64,000 nt of DNA from Kordiimonas aquimaris. GTDB taxonomy: Bacteria > Pseudomonadota > Alphaproteobacteria > Sphingomonadales > Kordiimonadaceae. The position numbers and the translations under genes are program-made. The stretch spans positions 186,001-250,000 of the forward strand of contig NZ_JAOBPO010000004.1 in assembly GCF_025574485.1 (NCBI RefSeq), given 5' to 3'. Numbering within the stretch: position 1 is the first letter of the stretch; each line of letters opens with the position of its first letter. This document shows, piece by piece, positions 19,346 to 28,085 of the stretch. The notes under the pieces are model-generated. The model did no database searches. It saw only the letters and a program-made list of their open reading frames with translations, and was not told the origin of the DNA.

Positions 19346-19509
19346 GTTAAATCCTCTGTACCTACACAGTATTTATCGAATTTATCATTCGTGCAAGCCT
19401 GCAAAGTTACCGTATCAAATACTGATGTATGCTATTCATATTTTTGGGTGGTGTGCGACTAAGGTGCATGTTTAGATTGCTGGGCTAGAATATATTACGG
19501 GAGTTCACG

Positions 19510-19944
19510 ATGACAAATATAATAGCAAACACAAGCTTCATAGGGCCGGTGCTGGCGCAGATTGGACTGACACTTTTGGTGCTTTTCTTGCTGTATGCAC
19601 GGCGCTTGCCAGCTATGGCTGCGATAAAGCCTACCAATGAAATGATGCAAGATAAAGCGTCTGCTAGCAAATTACCTATGCCTGCACGGTTTGCTGCAGA
19701 AAACTATAATCACCAGTTTGAGGCGCCTGTTTTATTTTATGTGCTTTGCCTAACAGCTATGATCACCGGACTTGGCAATGAACTCAGTATTCAGCTTGCT
19801 TGGGCGTATGTCGGTTTACGTGTTTTACATTCTATCATTCACTGCACCTACAACCGAGTGATGCACCGTTTTTACGTATTCGCATTGAGTAACTTGGTGC
19901 AGATCGGCCTATTTTTGACAATAGTTTTTGACTATTTGGACTAA
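19510..19944 (+). CDS. MAPEG family membrane protein
   Basis: A 144-residue integral membrane protein with four predicted helices. Residues 62-72 (FAAENYNHQFEAPVLFY) and the LRVLHSIIHCTYNRVMHRFYVFALS stretch in the last third match the MAPEG family (membrane-associated eicosanoid and glutathione metabolism), whose bacterial members are mostly uncharacterised and sometimes glutathione transferases. It fits a window otherwise rich in glutathione-linked genes, though no direct link is shown. Start ATG at 19510 is preceded by GGGAG. It is convergent with the downstream small membrane protein gene. Confidence 0.8.
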   Translation: MTNIIANTSFIGPVLAQIGLTLLVLFLLYARRLPAMAAIKPTNEMMQDKASASKLPMPARFAAENYNHQFEAPVLFYVLCLTAMITGLGNELSIQLAWAYVGLRVLHSIIHCTYNRVMHRFYVFALSNLVQIGLFLTIVFDYLD

Positions 19945-19952
19945 GGTCGGTG

Positions 19953-20246
19953 CTAGCATTGGTGGTTGTCTGTCCGTTTTAGTAGGCGCTGCAGAAATAC
20001 TGGCATATGCGGCGTTACTCGGCGAATGCTCGCGTTTATTCGTGGGAACCGCTTTCGCATGCGCTTGAACCATCGCAGTGCAAGCGGATTAATGATTGCA
20101 ATGGCGATACCTGACACCATTAAAACAAGCCCTGTTGGAACGGGTAATGGAAAGGTAAGTAAACCAAGCACAAAGAGAACCATTCCGATAGGTATCGCTA
20201 TCCAGCGTATTATTGTACGTTTTGATTTTCTATGATGTGAAAACAT
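19953..20246 (-). CDS. Small PGPGW-like transmembrane protein
   Basis: A 97-residue protein with a basic N-terminus, two membrane helices (about 14-32 and 36-54, joined by PLPVPTG) and a basic cytosolic tail. The P-x-P-x-G turn between the helices and the following Arg/Lys-rich tail match the PGPGW type of small membrane proteins of unknown function. A second protein of the same organisation is encoded at 37106-37372. It ends nine bases from the convergent MAPEG gene. Confidence 0.65.
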   Translation of the reverse strand: MFSHHRKSKRTIIRWIAIPIGMVLFVLGLLTFPLPVPTGLVLMVSGIAIAIINPLALRWFKRMRKRFPRINASIRRVTPHMPVFLQRLLKRTDNHQC

Positions 20247-20383
20247 ATCTGTGTCTTTACACAGATATTACTGATAATTTATGACAAGATATCGGTGACA
20301 AGTGGTTTGATGAATAGGATATCAGTATCCATTATCATTATGTAATCAAGGCGACCTAAGCGTCGCGTTAAAAGAGGTGCGAC

Positions 20384-20926
20384 ATGGCTGATTTCTTTGA
20401 CCATATAACAGAAAAACATGCTGAATTTATAGCTGAACAACCTATGTTCTTCACTGCGACTGCCTGTGCCAGTGGCCGTATTAATTTGAGCCCCAAGGGA
20501 AACGATAGTTTTCGTGTTATATCACCAAACTTGTGTGGCTATATTGATATGGGTGGTAGCGGCAATGAAACCGCTGCGCATATTAAGAATGATGGTCGTA
20601 TCACTGTGATGTTCAACAGTTTTACCCGCAACCCACTGATATATCGTTTATACGGAAAAGGTCGTGTTGTGCGCCCTGGTCACAATGAATTTGCTGATCT
20701 GCGCAAACAGTTTCCTGCTGAATTACCTGCACGTCAGATTGTGCTAATTGACGTTGAAAGCACGCAAACAAGCTGCGGATATGCGGTGCCATTGGCTAAT
20801 GATATGGTTTCACGCGATACGCTCGTGAAATGGGTCGAGAAAAAAGGCGAAACCGTCATTCGTGAATACGAACAGAAAAATAACCTGAAATCTATCGATG
20901 GATTTGATACTGGCTTGAACGACTGA
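20384..20926 (+). CDS. Pyridoxamine 5'-phosphate oxidase-family protein
   Basis: A 180-residue split-barrel protein of the PPOX-like superfamily, which binds FMN, F420 or haem. Recognisable segments are MFFTATACASGRINLSPKG (about 21-39), GSGNETAAHIKNDGRITVMF and NPLIYRLYGKGRVVRPG. This subgroup (often annotated as pyridoxamine 5'-phosphate oxidase family protein) is distinct from PdxH and its reaction is unproven. The ATG at 20384 follows AAGAGGTG. The gene lies 34 bases ahead of a DUF2007 protein on the same strand. Confidence 0.82.
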   Translation: MADFFDHITEKHAEFIAEQPMFFTATACASGRINLSPKGNDSFRVISPNLCGYIDMGGSGNETAAHIKNDGRITVMFNSFTRNPLIYRLYGKGRVVRPGHNEFADLRKQFPAELPARQIVLIDVESTQTSCGYAVPLANDMVSRDTLVKWVEKKGETVIREYEQKNNLKSIDGFDTGLND

Positions 20927-20960
20927 ATGTACAAGTGAAATAGCAGGCGAAATAAAAGCT

Positions 20961-21458
20961 ATGGATAATTTAGTCGTAGTGCGCAGAGGCCTCGACCGTC
21001 ATCAGGCAGGACTGTTTAAGTCAAATCTTGAAGGTCACGGCATTGCAGCCTTTCTTGAAAATGAACACATTGGTTCTCTGAATTATGTTGTTCATACGGA
21101 CCTTTTGGTGCGTTCAATAGATAAAGACGCTGCTGAAAAGTTGCTCTCAAAGGTTGACGCTATCCCCGCGTCGAAGTTTCCTCGACGCTTGGATGCAGAC
21201 GGCGAAGAGCGGGCCTGCCAACACTGCGGTTCTATGCGTGTTCATGCTTATACCGGCGCTGTTGCCACATGGGTGCCGGGTTTTAAGATACAAGCAGAAC
21301 CCGGCGATGGTTGGTTCCATTGCCTTGAATGCGAGAGCTATTACCGTGAGCAACCTCTTGGCTTTGCCAGCCTGCCTGTTGCGTTGTTGTGGAGTGTCAC
21401 GCTTGGTGCAGTAGTATTTGGTCTGTATTTTCTTATTCAGTGGTTACGCTTCCTTTAG
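20961..21458 (+). CDS. DUF2007 domain protein with zinc ribbon and membrane anchor
   Basis: A 165-residue protein. The N-terminal 65 residues form a DUF2007 (GlnB-like fold) domain (RRGLDRHQAGLFKSNLEGHGI... LENEHIG). A zinc-ribbon follows with C86-x2-C89 and C121-x2-C124, and one membrane helix occupies about 138-160, so the domain should face the cytosol. DUF2007 proteins are called putative signal-transducing proteins but have no defined role. The 3' end overlaps the stop of the convergent molybdenum hydroxylase gene by four bases. Confidence 0.78.
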   Translation: MDNLVVVRRGLDRHQAGLFKSNLEGHGIAAFLENEHIGSLNYVVHTDLLVRSIDKDAAEKLLSKVDAIPASKFPRRLDADGEERACQHCGSMRVHAYTGAVATWVPGFKIQAEPGDGWFHCLECESYYREQPLGFASLPVALLWSVTLGAVVFGLYFLIQWLRFL

Positions 21459-23644
21459 GCTGTTTCCAGGCTCTCGCTTATTGGCAGAGACCTTATGCGT
21501 TTGCCGCTTGCTGCAAAGATGGCGTTGGTTAGTGCTGGGATGATGGGTGGTAGTGACACTTCACCTGTTCCGCGTGGTTCAGTGTCGCCGAAGTCCATAA
21601 TATGTATGTTAACAATTGGCGGCGCCTCATCAATGCGCATTTTCTGGTATGTATCGAAATTGTTGGTGATAGGAACACCTGCCTCAAAAACAAGCTTGCC
21701 GTATTTCGCAGCACACAAACCGTCCATGATACCACTTTCCACTTGTGCCCTAATGCCAAGCGGATTAACGGCGAGGCCACAATCTATGGCTGATGTTACT
21801 TTATGTACGCGGTAGTCATTGTCGCCGATCATCTCGAGATCAACCACATGCGCGCAAGCGCTCACAAACGTGTGGTGAACTGCAATGCCTTGCCCCCAGC
21901 CATCAGGCATTTCTTTGCCGTACTCAGAAGCGAGGGCCACCTTCTCAAGTAACGCAACATGTCTGTCGTAATTCACATCCATGTTTGGCCAGTCTGGTGT
22001 TTGGATAGTGCCAGATTTTCCGTAAAGTGCGATAAGAAAGTCATAAGGGTCTTTCCCTGCAGCGTAAGCGGCCTCGCTTAACGCGCTTTGGACGACCCAT
22101 GCGCCGGTGTTATGGGATGGCCCACGCCATGCTCCGTGGCTGATGTTGTTGGGCACAGAAACAACTTCACCAAGTGAATTTGCTACAGCGGTAGTTGGAA
22201 AGTCTTTGGCGACCCAATCTCGCCCTGTATCAAGCGCTGTTTTAATATGCCATCCAGATAGGTTGTCGTCTTTATCAATTGCTGCTTTCACCCTGTATGC
22301 GCCCATATGGTTCGGATAGTCTTGCTCGATTTCATCTTCGCGTGACCAGGTTACTTTTACGGGTGCTTGCATTTTCTTAGATAGCATTACAGCTTCAGCG
22401 ACGAAATCTTGAACATATTTGCGCCCGAAGCCAGTACCCATCCTGTACATGTGCGTGTTTACATTGGCTGCATCTACATCGGCAAAACGCTTTACGATAT
22501 TCGCTATCCGCGTTGTATTTTGATGGCCTACCCATACTTCTGCACTGTTGCCATTTACATGTGCAGTGCAGTTATGTGGCTCGATACATGCGTGCGCCCA
22601 TGATGGATGAGTATAGGTAACATCTATAACTTTTGCAGCTGCATTAAACGCCTCTTCCGGATTGCCGTTGCGAGCAACTTCTTTTAGTTTTTCAGTTTTC
22701 GTTAGTGCTTCACATTTATCAAGAATGATGTTGGTGTCATCTTCTGTAGCGGCGGAGCCATCCCATTCAATAGTGAGTGCATCGGCAGCTTGGCGTGCAT
22801 GCCAATATGTATCGGCAATAATCGCAACACCGTCGGCGATAGTGCGCCAGCCGTCTTCCTCTAGCACTTGATCCATTTTAACGACAGCTTTTACACCTTC
22901 CATAGAAGCGACTTCGTCTTCATTGTAGGATTTTACTTTACCGATAAGGTGAGGGCAGCGCCGAATGACGGCATGCAAGGTGCCAGGAACGTCTACATCG
23001 AGAGAAAAAACAGGCTTGCCTGTCACGATATCAAGCGCCGCAACGTTGCGTGCGTCTTTACCGATAACTTTATAGTCTTTTATTGGTTTGGGCGTAACTG
23101 CGGACTGGTCCAAATTAATGTCTACAGTTGCTACAAGGTCTTTGTATGCAAGTTTGCGCCCACCTGCATCTATGACATGACCATCTAATGTGGATAATTT
23201 GGATGCATCAATGCCCCACTTTTGTGCCGCGGCTTCGACAAGTAGTGCGCGTGAATAAGCAGCTGTTTTACGCAAGGCAGGCCAAAGGTCCATCATTGAG
23301 TGACTGCCACCTGCACCTTGTGTCAGGTCTTTGTCTCGCGCGATGCCTTCATCGTCAATTATGCCGATAAAGGGCATAAATTCAACAGATACAGCATTAA
23401 GGTCAATGTCCATTTCTTCTGCGATAACTTGCGCTGCAGCAGTCATTATGCCTTGTCCCATATCGGGAGTTGGGACGCAAAGAACCGTTGATCCGTCATC
23501 ACTGAAACGGAGGCATGGACCAATGTCTGTAATGTGGCCAGTGTCGTTGGACCGAGCCAGTCTTGGGTTTGCTGATACTAAAATAGCAAAACTTGCAAGG
23601 CCTGCGCCCGATTTGATGAAAGTACGACGTGAGAGGTTAGTCAT
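21455..23644 (-). CDS. Molybdopterin-binding aldehyde/xanthine-type hydroxylase large subunit (IorB-like), copy 1
   Basis: Large subunit of a xanthine-oxidase-family molybdenum hydroxylase, 729 residues, resembling isoquinoline 1-oxidoreductase beta. A twin-arginine signal (LSRRTFIKSGAGLASFAIL) directs the folded enzyme to the periplasm. Family features are PDMGQGIMTAAAQVIAEE, HPSWAHACIEPHNC, GTGFGRK, GAWRGPSHNTGAW and the terminal GTGEVSLPP with the catalytic Glu. It hydroxylates an N-heterocycle or aldehyde; the substrate is unknown. ATG at 23644 is chosen over one two codons upstream that abuts AGGAGA. It follows a second large subunit and a [2Fe-2S] subunit. Its last 149 codons are almost identical in DNA to copy 2. 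Confidence 0.92.
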   Translation of the reverse strand: MTNLSRRTFIKSGAGLASFAILVSANPRLARSNDTGHITDIGPCLRFSDDGSTVLCVPTPDMGQGIMTAAAQVIAEEMDIDLNAVSVEFMPFIGIIDDEGIARDKDLTQGAGGSHSMMDLWPALRKTAAYSRALLVEAAAQKWGIDASKLSTLDGHVIDAGGRKLAYKDLVATVDINLDQSAVTPKPIKDYKVIGKDARNVAALDIVTGKPVFSLDVDVPGTLHAVIRRCPHLIGKVKSYNEDEVASMEGVKAVVKMDQVLEEDGWRTIADGVAIIADTYWHARQAADALTIEWDGSAATEDDTNIILDKCEALTKTEKLKEVARNGNPEEAFNAAAKVIDVTYTHPSWAHACIEPHNCTAHVNGNSAEVWVGHQNTTRIANIVKRFADVDAANVNTHMYRMGTGFGRKYVQDFVAEAVMLSKKMQAPVKVTWSREDEIEQDYPNHMGAYRVKAAIDKDDNLSGWHIKTALDTGRDWVAKDFPTTAVANSLGEVVSVPNNISHGAWRGPSHNTGAWVVQSALSEAAYAAGKDPYDFLIALYGKSGTIQTPDWPNMDVNYDRHVALLEKVALASEYGKEMPDGWGQGIAVHHTFVSACAHVVDLEMIGDNDYRVHKVTSAIDCGLAVNPLGIRAQVESGIMDGLCAAKYGKLVFEAGVPITNNFDTYQKMRIDEAPPIVNIHIMDFGDTEPRGTGEVSLPPIIPALTNAIFAASGKRIRSLPISESLETA
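21472..21919. repeat. 448-bp near-perfect direct repeat, copy 1
   Basis: Covers the 3' third of the first large-subunit gene. It matches 23695-24142 at a fixed offset of 2223 bases with one observed difference (C at 21485 versus T at 23708, synonymous Leu). Identity stops abruptly at both ends while the rest of the two genes is clearly diverged. Confidence 0.93.
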
Positions 23645-23686
23645 AACCATTCTCCTGTGTATCCGTGTGTTTTAATAATCGTGTAT

Positions 23687-25876
23687 CTAAAGGTTCTCGC
23701 TTATTGGTAGAGACCTTATGCGTTTGCCGCTTGCTGCAAAGATGGCGTTGGTTAGTGCTGGGATGATGGGTGGTAGTGACACTTCACCTGTTCCGCGTGG
23801 TTCAGTGTCGCCGAAGTCCATAATATGTATGTTAACAATTGGCGGCGCCTCATCAATGCGCATTTTCTGGTATGTATCGAAATTGTTGGTGATAGGAACA
23901 CCTGCCTCAAAAACAAGCTTGCCGTATTTCGCAGCACACAAACCGTCCATGATACCACTTTCCACTTGTGCCCTAATGCCAAGCGGATTAACGGCGAGGC
24001 CACAATCTATGGCTGATGTTACTTTATGTACGCGGTAGTCATTGTCGCCGATCATCTCGAGATCAACCACATGCGCGCAAGCGCTCACAAACGTGTGGTG
24101 AACTGCAATGCCTTGCCCCCAGCCATCAGGCATTTCTTTGCCATATCCCGCTTCTTTGGCTGCTTTTCTTAAAAGGATAGAATGCCGTCGATAATCAACA
24201 TCATGATACGGCCAAGTTGGTGACTTTAATGTGCCAGCGTCATTATAAAGTGCTGTCATGAAATCTAGTGGATCAAGACCTGCAGAGTAGGCCGCTTCGC
24301 TTAACGCACTTTGAATAACCCACGCACCGGTATTGTGCGATGGTCCACGCCAAGCACCACGGCTAATGTTGTTAGGAATTCTTGCTCCTTCTGCCAGTAC
24401 GTTTGGTGCATTGTCACTAGGAAACAGGCGCGCAATTGTTGAATTGCCTGTATCCAATGCAGTGCGTATATGCCATGCGGAAAGTTTACCTTGTTCGTCA
24501 GTTGCTGCTCTTACACGGTAAGCTCCCATATGATTAGGGTAGTCTTGTTCCATTTCATCTTCACGTGACCATGTAACTTTAATAGGAGCATCAAACTCTT
24601 TAGCGATGATGCAGGCTTCGATGACAAAATCACCTTCTGCTTTACGGCCAAAGCCTGTACCCATGCGGTAAAAATTGGCTTTAACATTATCAGCACTGAT
24701 ATTGAGAGCACCAGCTGCAGCATTGATAGCTGAGTCCATAAATTGATGGCTAACCCATATCTCAACTTTGTCATTATCTACATGTGCTATGCAACTATGA
24801 GGTTCTAGGCATGTGTGTGCCCAGGTTGGATGATCATACGTAACATCTATGGTATTTGTTGCTTGCTCGAATGCAGCGTCAATATCGCCTGTTTGAACCG
24901 CAGTTCTTACTGAGGACCCGTCTTTGGTTTGAGCGATGCATTTGCTGTGTATAGTTGTGCTACTGTCATCAACGGATATACTCCCGTCCCACTGAATATC
25001 CAACAACTCAGCTGCCTTCTTAGCCTGCCACAAACTGTCTGCAATGACAGCAACGCCTGCAGCAATTGTGCGCTGAGCTCCATCTGAGGATGATCGTGAT
25101 ATTGCCATTGTGCCACGCACACCAGGCACTGCTTTGGCAGCAGTGTCGTCATAGCTTACCATTGTACCATTGAGGTACGGGCAGCGTTTTATGACAGCGT
25201 GCAGCATGTCAGGCACATCAGCATCTAAACCAAAGATAGGATCACCGGTTACAATCTTACGTGCTTCTACATTGCGTTGATCTTTACCAATAACTCGAAA
25301 CTTACTGACAGGTTTTGTCTCGACACCATTTGTAAATATCTCATGTGCTTTGCCGTTGGCATCGCTCACGAACGCAGCATAAGATGCTTTCCTTGTGCCG
25401 TAAGTTTCAATGATTTCACCATTGCGTGCTTCGAGGGAAGCACGAGGTACACGCCATTGGCGCGCCGCTGTTTCCAGTAATAGAGTTTTTGCGTAAGCTG
25501 CAGTGCGGCGCATTTCATACCAGATACGTGCTGTGGAGCCGCTACCGCCGGCACCTTGATAAAAGCGGCCAAATTCGGCCCGCCCCTGGTCATTGGTGTG
25601 ACCGATAAAGGGCATAAGCTCAACGTTTACATCATCAAGGTTGACGGACAGTTCTTCTGCAATCATTTGCGCGGCGGTTGTTATCATACCTTGGCCCATA
25701 TCTGGGATGGGAACGCAAACAGTGATATTACCGCTTTCATCAACACGAAGACACGGTGTCACATGGCCACCTTGTGTAGCTTGGGCAATTAGATGTGGTG
25801 TGTTTGACAGTGCAATGGTAAGCGTTGCAGCGGCAGTAGAGGTCTTAAGAAAAGACCGTCTGGACAAATTGGTCAT
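23687..25876 (-). CDS. Molybdopterin-binding aldehyde/xanthine-type hydroxylase large subunit (IorB-like), copy 2
   Basis: Paralogue of the adjacent large subunit, also 729 residues, with its own twin-arginine signal (LSRRSFLKTSTAAATLTIAL). It keeps PDMGQGMITTAAQMIAEE, HPTWAHTCLEPHSC, GTGFGRK, GAWRGPSHNTGAW and GTGEVSLPP. The frame opens at a TTG (25891), but the ATG at 25876 with GAAGG upstream aligns with copy 1. It lies 45 bases after the [2Fe-2S] subunit gene and 42 bases before copy 1, so all three are probably one operon. The N-terminal 580 residues differ widely from copy 1 while the last 149 are the same. Confidence 0.92.
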   Translation of the reverse strand: MTNLSRRSFLKTSTAAATLTIALSNTPHLIAQATQGGHVTPCLRVDESGNITVCVPIPDMGQGMITTAAQMIAEELSVNLDDVNVELMPFIGHTNDQGRAEFGRFYQGAGGSGSTARIWYEMRRTAAYAKTLLLETAARQWRVPRASLEARNGEIIETYGTRKASYAAFVSDANGKAHEIFTNGVETKPVSKFRVIGKDQRNVEARKIVTGDPIFGLDADVPDMLHAVIKRCPYLNGTMVSYDDTAAKAVPGVRGTMAISRSSSDGAQRTIAAGVAVIADSLWQAKKAAELLDIQWDGSISVDDSSTTIHSKCIAQTKDGSSVRTAVQTGDIDAAFEQATNTIDVTYDHPTWAHTCLEPHSCIAHVDNDKVEIWVSHQFMDSAINAAAGALNISADNVKANFYRMGTGFGRKAEGDFVIEACIIAKEFDAPIKVTWSREDEMEQDYPNHMGAYRVRAATDEQGKLSAWHIRTALDTGNSTIARLFPSDNAPNVLAEGARIPNNISRGAWRGPSHNTGAWVIQSALSEAAYSAGLDPLDFMTALYNDAGTLKSPTWPYHDVDYRRHSILLRKAAKEAGYGKEMPDGWGQGIAVHHTFVSACAHVVDLEMIGDNDYRVHKVTSAIDCGLAVNPLGIRAQVESGIMDGLCAAKYGKLVFEAGVPITNNFDTYQKMRIDEAPPIVNIHIMDFGDTEPRGTGEVSLPPIIPALTNAIFAASGKRIRSLPISENL
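23695..24142. repeat. 448-bp near-perfect direct repeat, copy 2
   Basis: Partner of 21472-21919, covering the 3' third of the second large-subunit gene. The boundaries are TCTCGC at the stop-codon side and TTCTTTGCC at the coding side; beyond them the sequences differ. Confidence 0.93.
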
Positions 25877-25921
25877 AGCGAACCTTCGCAATTTAAGGAT
25901 GGCGTATGTTGATGAAGATAA

Positions 25922-26386
25922 TTATGCGGTTTGCATATTTTCAGCAGCACGCTTGATCGCTTTTCTAATGCGGTAGTACGTTCCACAACGGCACAGGTTA
26001 GTAATGCCATTATTAATGTCATCATCGGTCGGATTCGGTGTATCTTTCAGGAAAGCAACGGTGGCCATGATTTGACCGGCCTGACAGTAGCCGCATTGCG
26101 GGACATCTTCCTCAATCCATGCTTCTTGTACAGGATGCAGGTCATCGCCTTCAGCTAAACCTTCAATCGTTGTAATGGAAGCACCGTCTAATGAAGACAT
26201 GGGAACAGAACAGCTTCTGACCGCATCGCCGTCCAAATGAACAGTGCAAGCTCCGCATTGACCGATGCCGCAGCCAAATTTGGTTCCTTTCAGGCCAGCT
26301 TCTTCACGTAAATGCCAAAGTAACGGCATTTCTTCGTCGCCGTTAAAGCTTCTGCGTGCGCCATTAATTGTGAATGAAATTGCCAT
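25922..26386 (-). CDS. [2Fe-2S]-binding subunit of molybdenum hydroxylase (IorA-like)
   Basis: Electron-transfer subunit of 154 residues. Cysteines C39, C44, C47 and C59 bind the plant-ferredoxin-type cluster ([15 protein letters not shown]), and C98, C101, C132 and C134 bind the second cluster ([16 protein letters not shown]). The absence of a FAD subunit nearby is typical of isoquinoline-1-oxidoreductase-type enzymes that pass electrons to a cytochrome. The open frame extends to 26422, but the ATG at 26386 with GGGGGA upstream gives the family start MAISFTING. It has no Tat signal of its own and would be exported with a large subunit. First gene of the operon. Confidence 0.93.
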   Translation of the reverse strand: MAISFTINGARRSFNGDEEMPLLWHLREEAGLKGTKFGCGIGQCGACTVHLDGDAVRSCSVPMSSLDGASITTIEGLAEGDDLHPVQEAWIEEDVPQCGYCQAGQIMATVAFLKDTPNPTDDDINNGITNLCRCGTYYRIRKAIKRAAENMQTA

Positions 26387-26551
26387 GTTATCCCCCTTAT
26401 CAATTGGTATCAAAGCCGACATATAGCCGTCAGCGTTATGGTGGTTGATAAGTAAGATACGTTATTTGATAACAAAAATCTTGCCAGCTAGTCGCAAGTT
26501 TACGTCTATTCGTCGCAATTTATGCGCTAACGAAAGGAGTGAAAATTGTGC

Positions 26552-26569
26552 ATTAAACTATAGTTTAAT
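26552..26569. repeat. 18-bp perfect AT-rich palindrome at a gene end
   Basis: ATTAAACTATAGTTTAAT is a perfect palindrome that straddles the stop codon (26565-26567) of the glutamate-cysteine ligase gene. It could act as a weak stem or a binding site, or be chance in AT-rich DNA. Confidence 0.5.
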
Positions 26570-27944
26570 AGTTGTATTCTTTAAAGATACGAGAAACGTC
26601 GCCGCCCCATTTACCGTTTACGTCAGCTAGGATATGGTCAGCTGGTGTCATGCCCGTTTGTGCGCTTTCCCAAAGGTCCGACAGAAAGCCTTGTTCTGTT
26701 TCGCCGCTAGTAGAAAGTTTTCCGCGATTTTTCAGACCTCTGTCAGCAATACCTAAAACAACTTTCGCAAGGTCTTGAAATGATTGTCCGCCTACTTCTG
26801 TGGCAAGCCCCATTTTAGGCACGTCGTCGCGCATTTTTTCCATATCGTCTAACGACCAGCCGTTAATTAGCGCTAAGGCTTCAGCTTGTGCGGATGGGTC
26901 ATATAGCAAGCCTACCCATAGAGCCGGCAATGCACACAGCCTTGACCAAGGTCCGCCGTCTGCACCACGCATTTCAAGGAATGTTTTCAGGCGTACTTCC
27001 GGGAACAATGTCGTCATATGGTCTTCCCAGTCAGCAAGTGTTGGTAGCTCACCGGGCAGGGCGGGTAGTTTGCCATTCATGAAGTCGCGGAAAGACTGCC
27101 CTGCAGCGTTAATATATTGTCCATTTCTACGCACAAAATACATAGGCACATCAAGCACGTGATCAACCCAGCGCTCAAACCCCATACCGTCCTCGAATAC
27201 AAAAGGCAGCATTCCGCAACGATCATCGTCTGTGTCGGTCCATACATGGCTGCGCAAACTACGCATACCGTTTGGGCGACCTTCTTTCAGCGGCGAGTTG
27301 GCAAACAATGCTGTGGCCAGTGGCTGTAGAGCAAGGCTGATCTGGAATTTTTCAACCATGTCTCGTTCGTTAGCGAAGTCCAGATTTACCTGCACAGTGC
27401 ATGTGCGCAGCATCATATCCAAGCCCATTGTACCAACGGTTGGCATATAGGCACGCATAATGTCATAGCGTGGCTTCGGCATGATAGGAATATCAGCCCG
27501 CGTTGCGGTTGGGTGAAAACCAAGCCCCAGGAAGCCGATGTCAAACTTCTCGCCAATTTCCCTAGTTACACGTAAGTGTTCAGATGTCTCGTTACATGTC
27601 TGGTGAATTGTTTCGAGCGGCGCGCCGGAAAGTTCAAATTGGCCGCCGGGCTCCAATGTCACTGACGCTCCGTCCTTGAGAGCCGCAATAACATTGCCAT
27701 TTTCCTCAACCGGGTTCCAACCACGATCTACAAACTCCATCAGAACGTCGCGAACACCGGCAACGCCATTTTCGCCTTCATATGTCAATGCAGAGTTATC
27801 TTTGCGGTGGAAGATAAACTTCTCATGCTCACAGCCAATACGCCATGATGACCGGTCCGGTTTACATCCGGTTTCCAGATAAGAGACAAGCTGCTCTTTA
27901 TTTTCTATAAGTGAATTTTTATCGGATGTGGTGCTGCTAGACAT
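26565..27944 (-). CDS. gshA: Glutamate-cysteine ligase, plant/alphaproteobacterial type
   Basis: First enzyme of glutathione synthesis: ATP-dependent joining of glutamate and cysteine to gamma-glutamylcysteine. The 459-residue protein belongs to the GCS2 class used by alphaproteobacteria and plants. Recognisable segments are WRIGCEHEKFIF (residues about 34-45), EPGGQFELSGAPLETIHQT, GFHPTATRADIPIMPKPRYDIMRAYM and MRGADGGPW. The frame opens at a TTG (28007), but the ATG at 27944 (MSSSTTSDKN) is a better start. It is downstream of rsmE, an arrangement common in alphaproteobacteria, but here a thiol dioxygenase gene lies between them. Confidence 0.92.
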   Translation of the reverse strand: MSSSTTSDKNSLIENKEQLVSYLETGCKPDRSSWRIGCEHEKFIFHRKDNSALTYEGENGVAGVRDVLMEFVDRGWNPVEENGNVIAALKDGASVTLEPGGQFELSGAPLETIHQTCNETSEHLRVTREIGEKFDIGFLGLGFHPTATRADIPIMPKPRYDIMRAYMPTVGTMGLDMMLRTCTVQVNLDFANERDMVEKFQISLALQPLATALFANSPLKEGRPNGMRSLRSHVWTDTDDDRCGMLPFVFEDGMGFERWVDHVLDVPMYFVRRNGQYINAAGQSFRDFMNGKLPALPGELPTLADWEDHMTTLFPEVRLKTFLEMRGADGGPWSRLCALPALWVGLLYDPSAQAEALALINGWSLDDMEKMRDDVPKMGLATEVGGQSFQDLAKVVLGIADRGLKNRGKLSTSGETEQGFLSDLWESAQTGMTPADHILADVNGKWGGDVSRIFKEYNY

Positions 27945-28085
27945 AAAAGGGGGAATTCCTAATCCTCTGTAAGCAGAGAAAATAGGATTTTGATCGCGTT
28001 GTTTCAAGCAACTTAAAATATGTTCACAGCTATGTGAGCTAATCCGATATTATTTGGGCGGTAAATATTCGCCGTTAATCAAGCT

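Noticed and set aside
21495-24038. Identical 106- and 63-codon frames on the plus strand at two places, at first sight a repeated gene
   Set aside because: They are antisense shadows created by the duplicated 448-bp tract in the two large-subunit genes.
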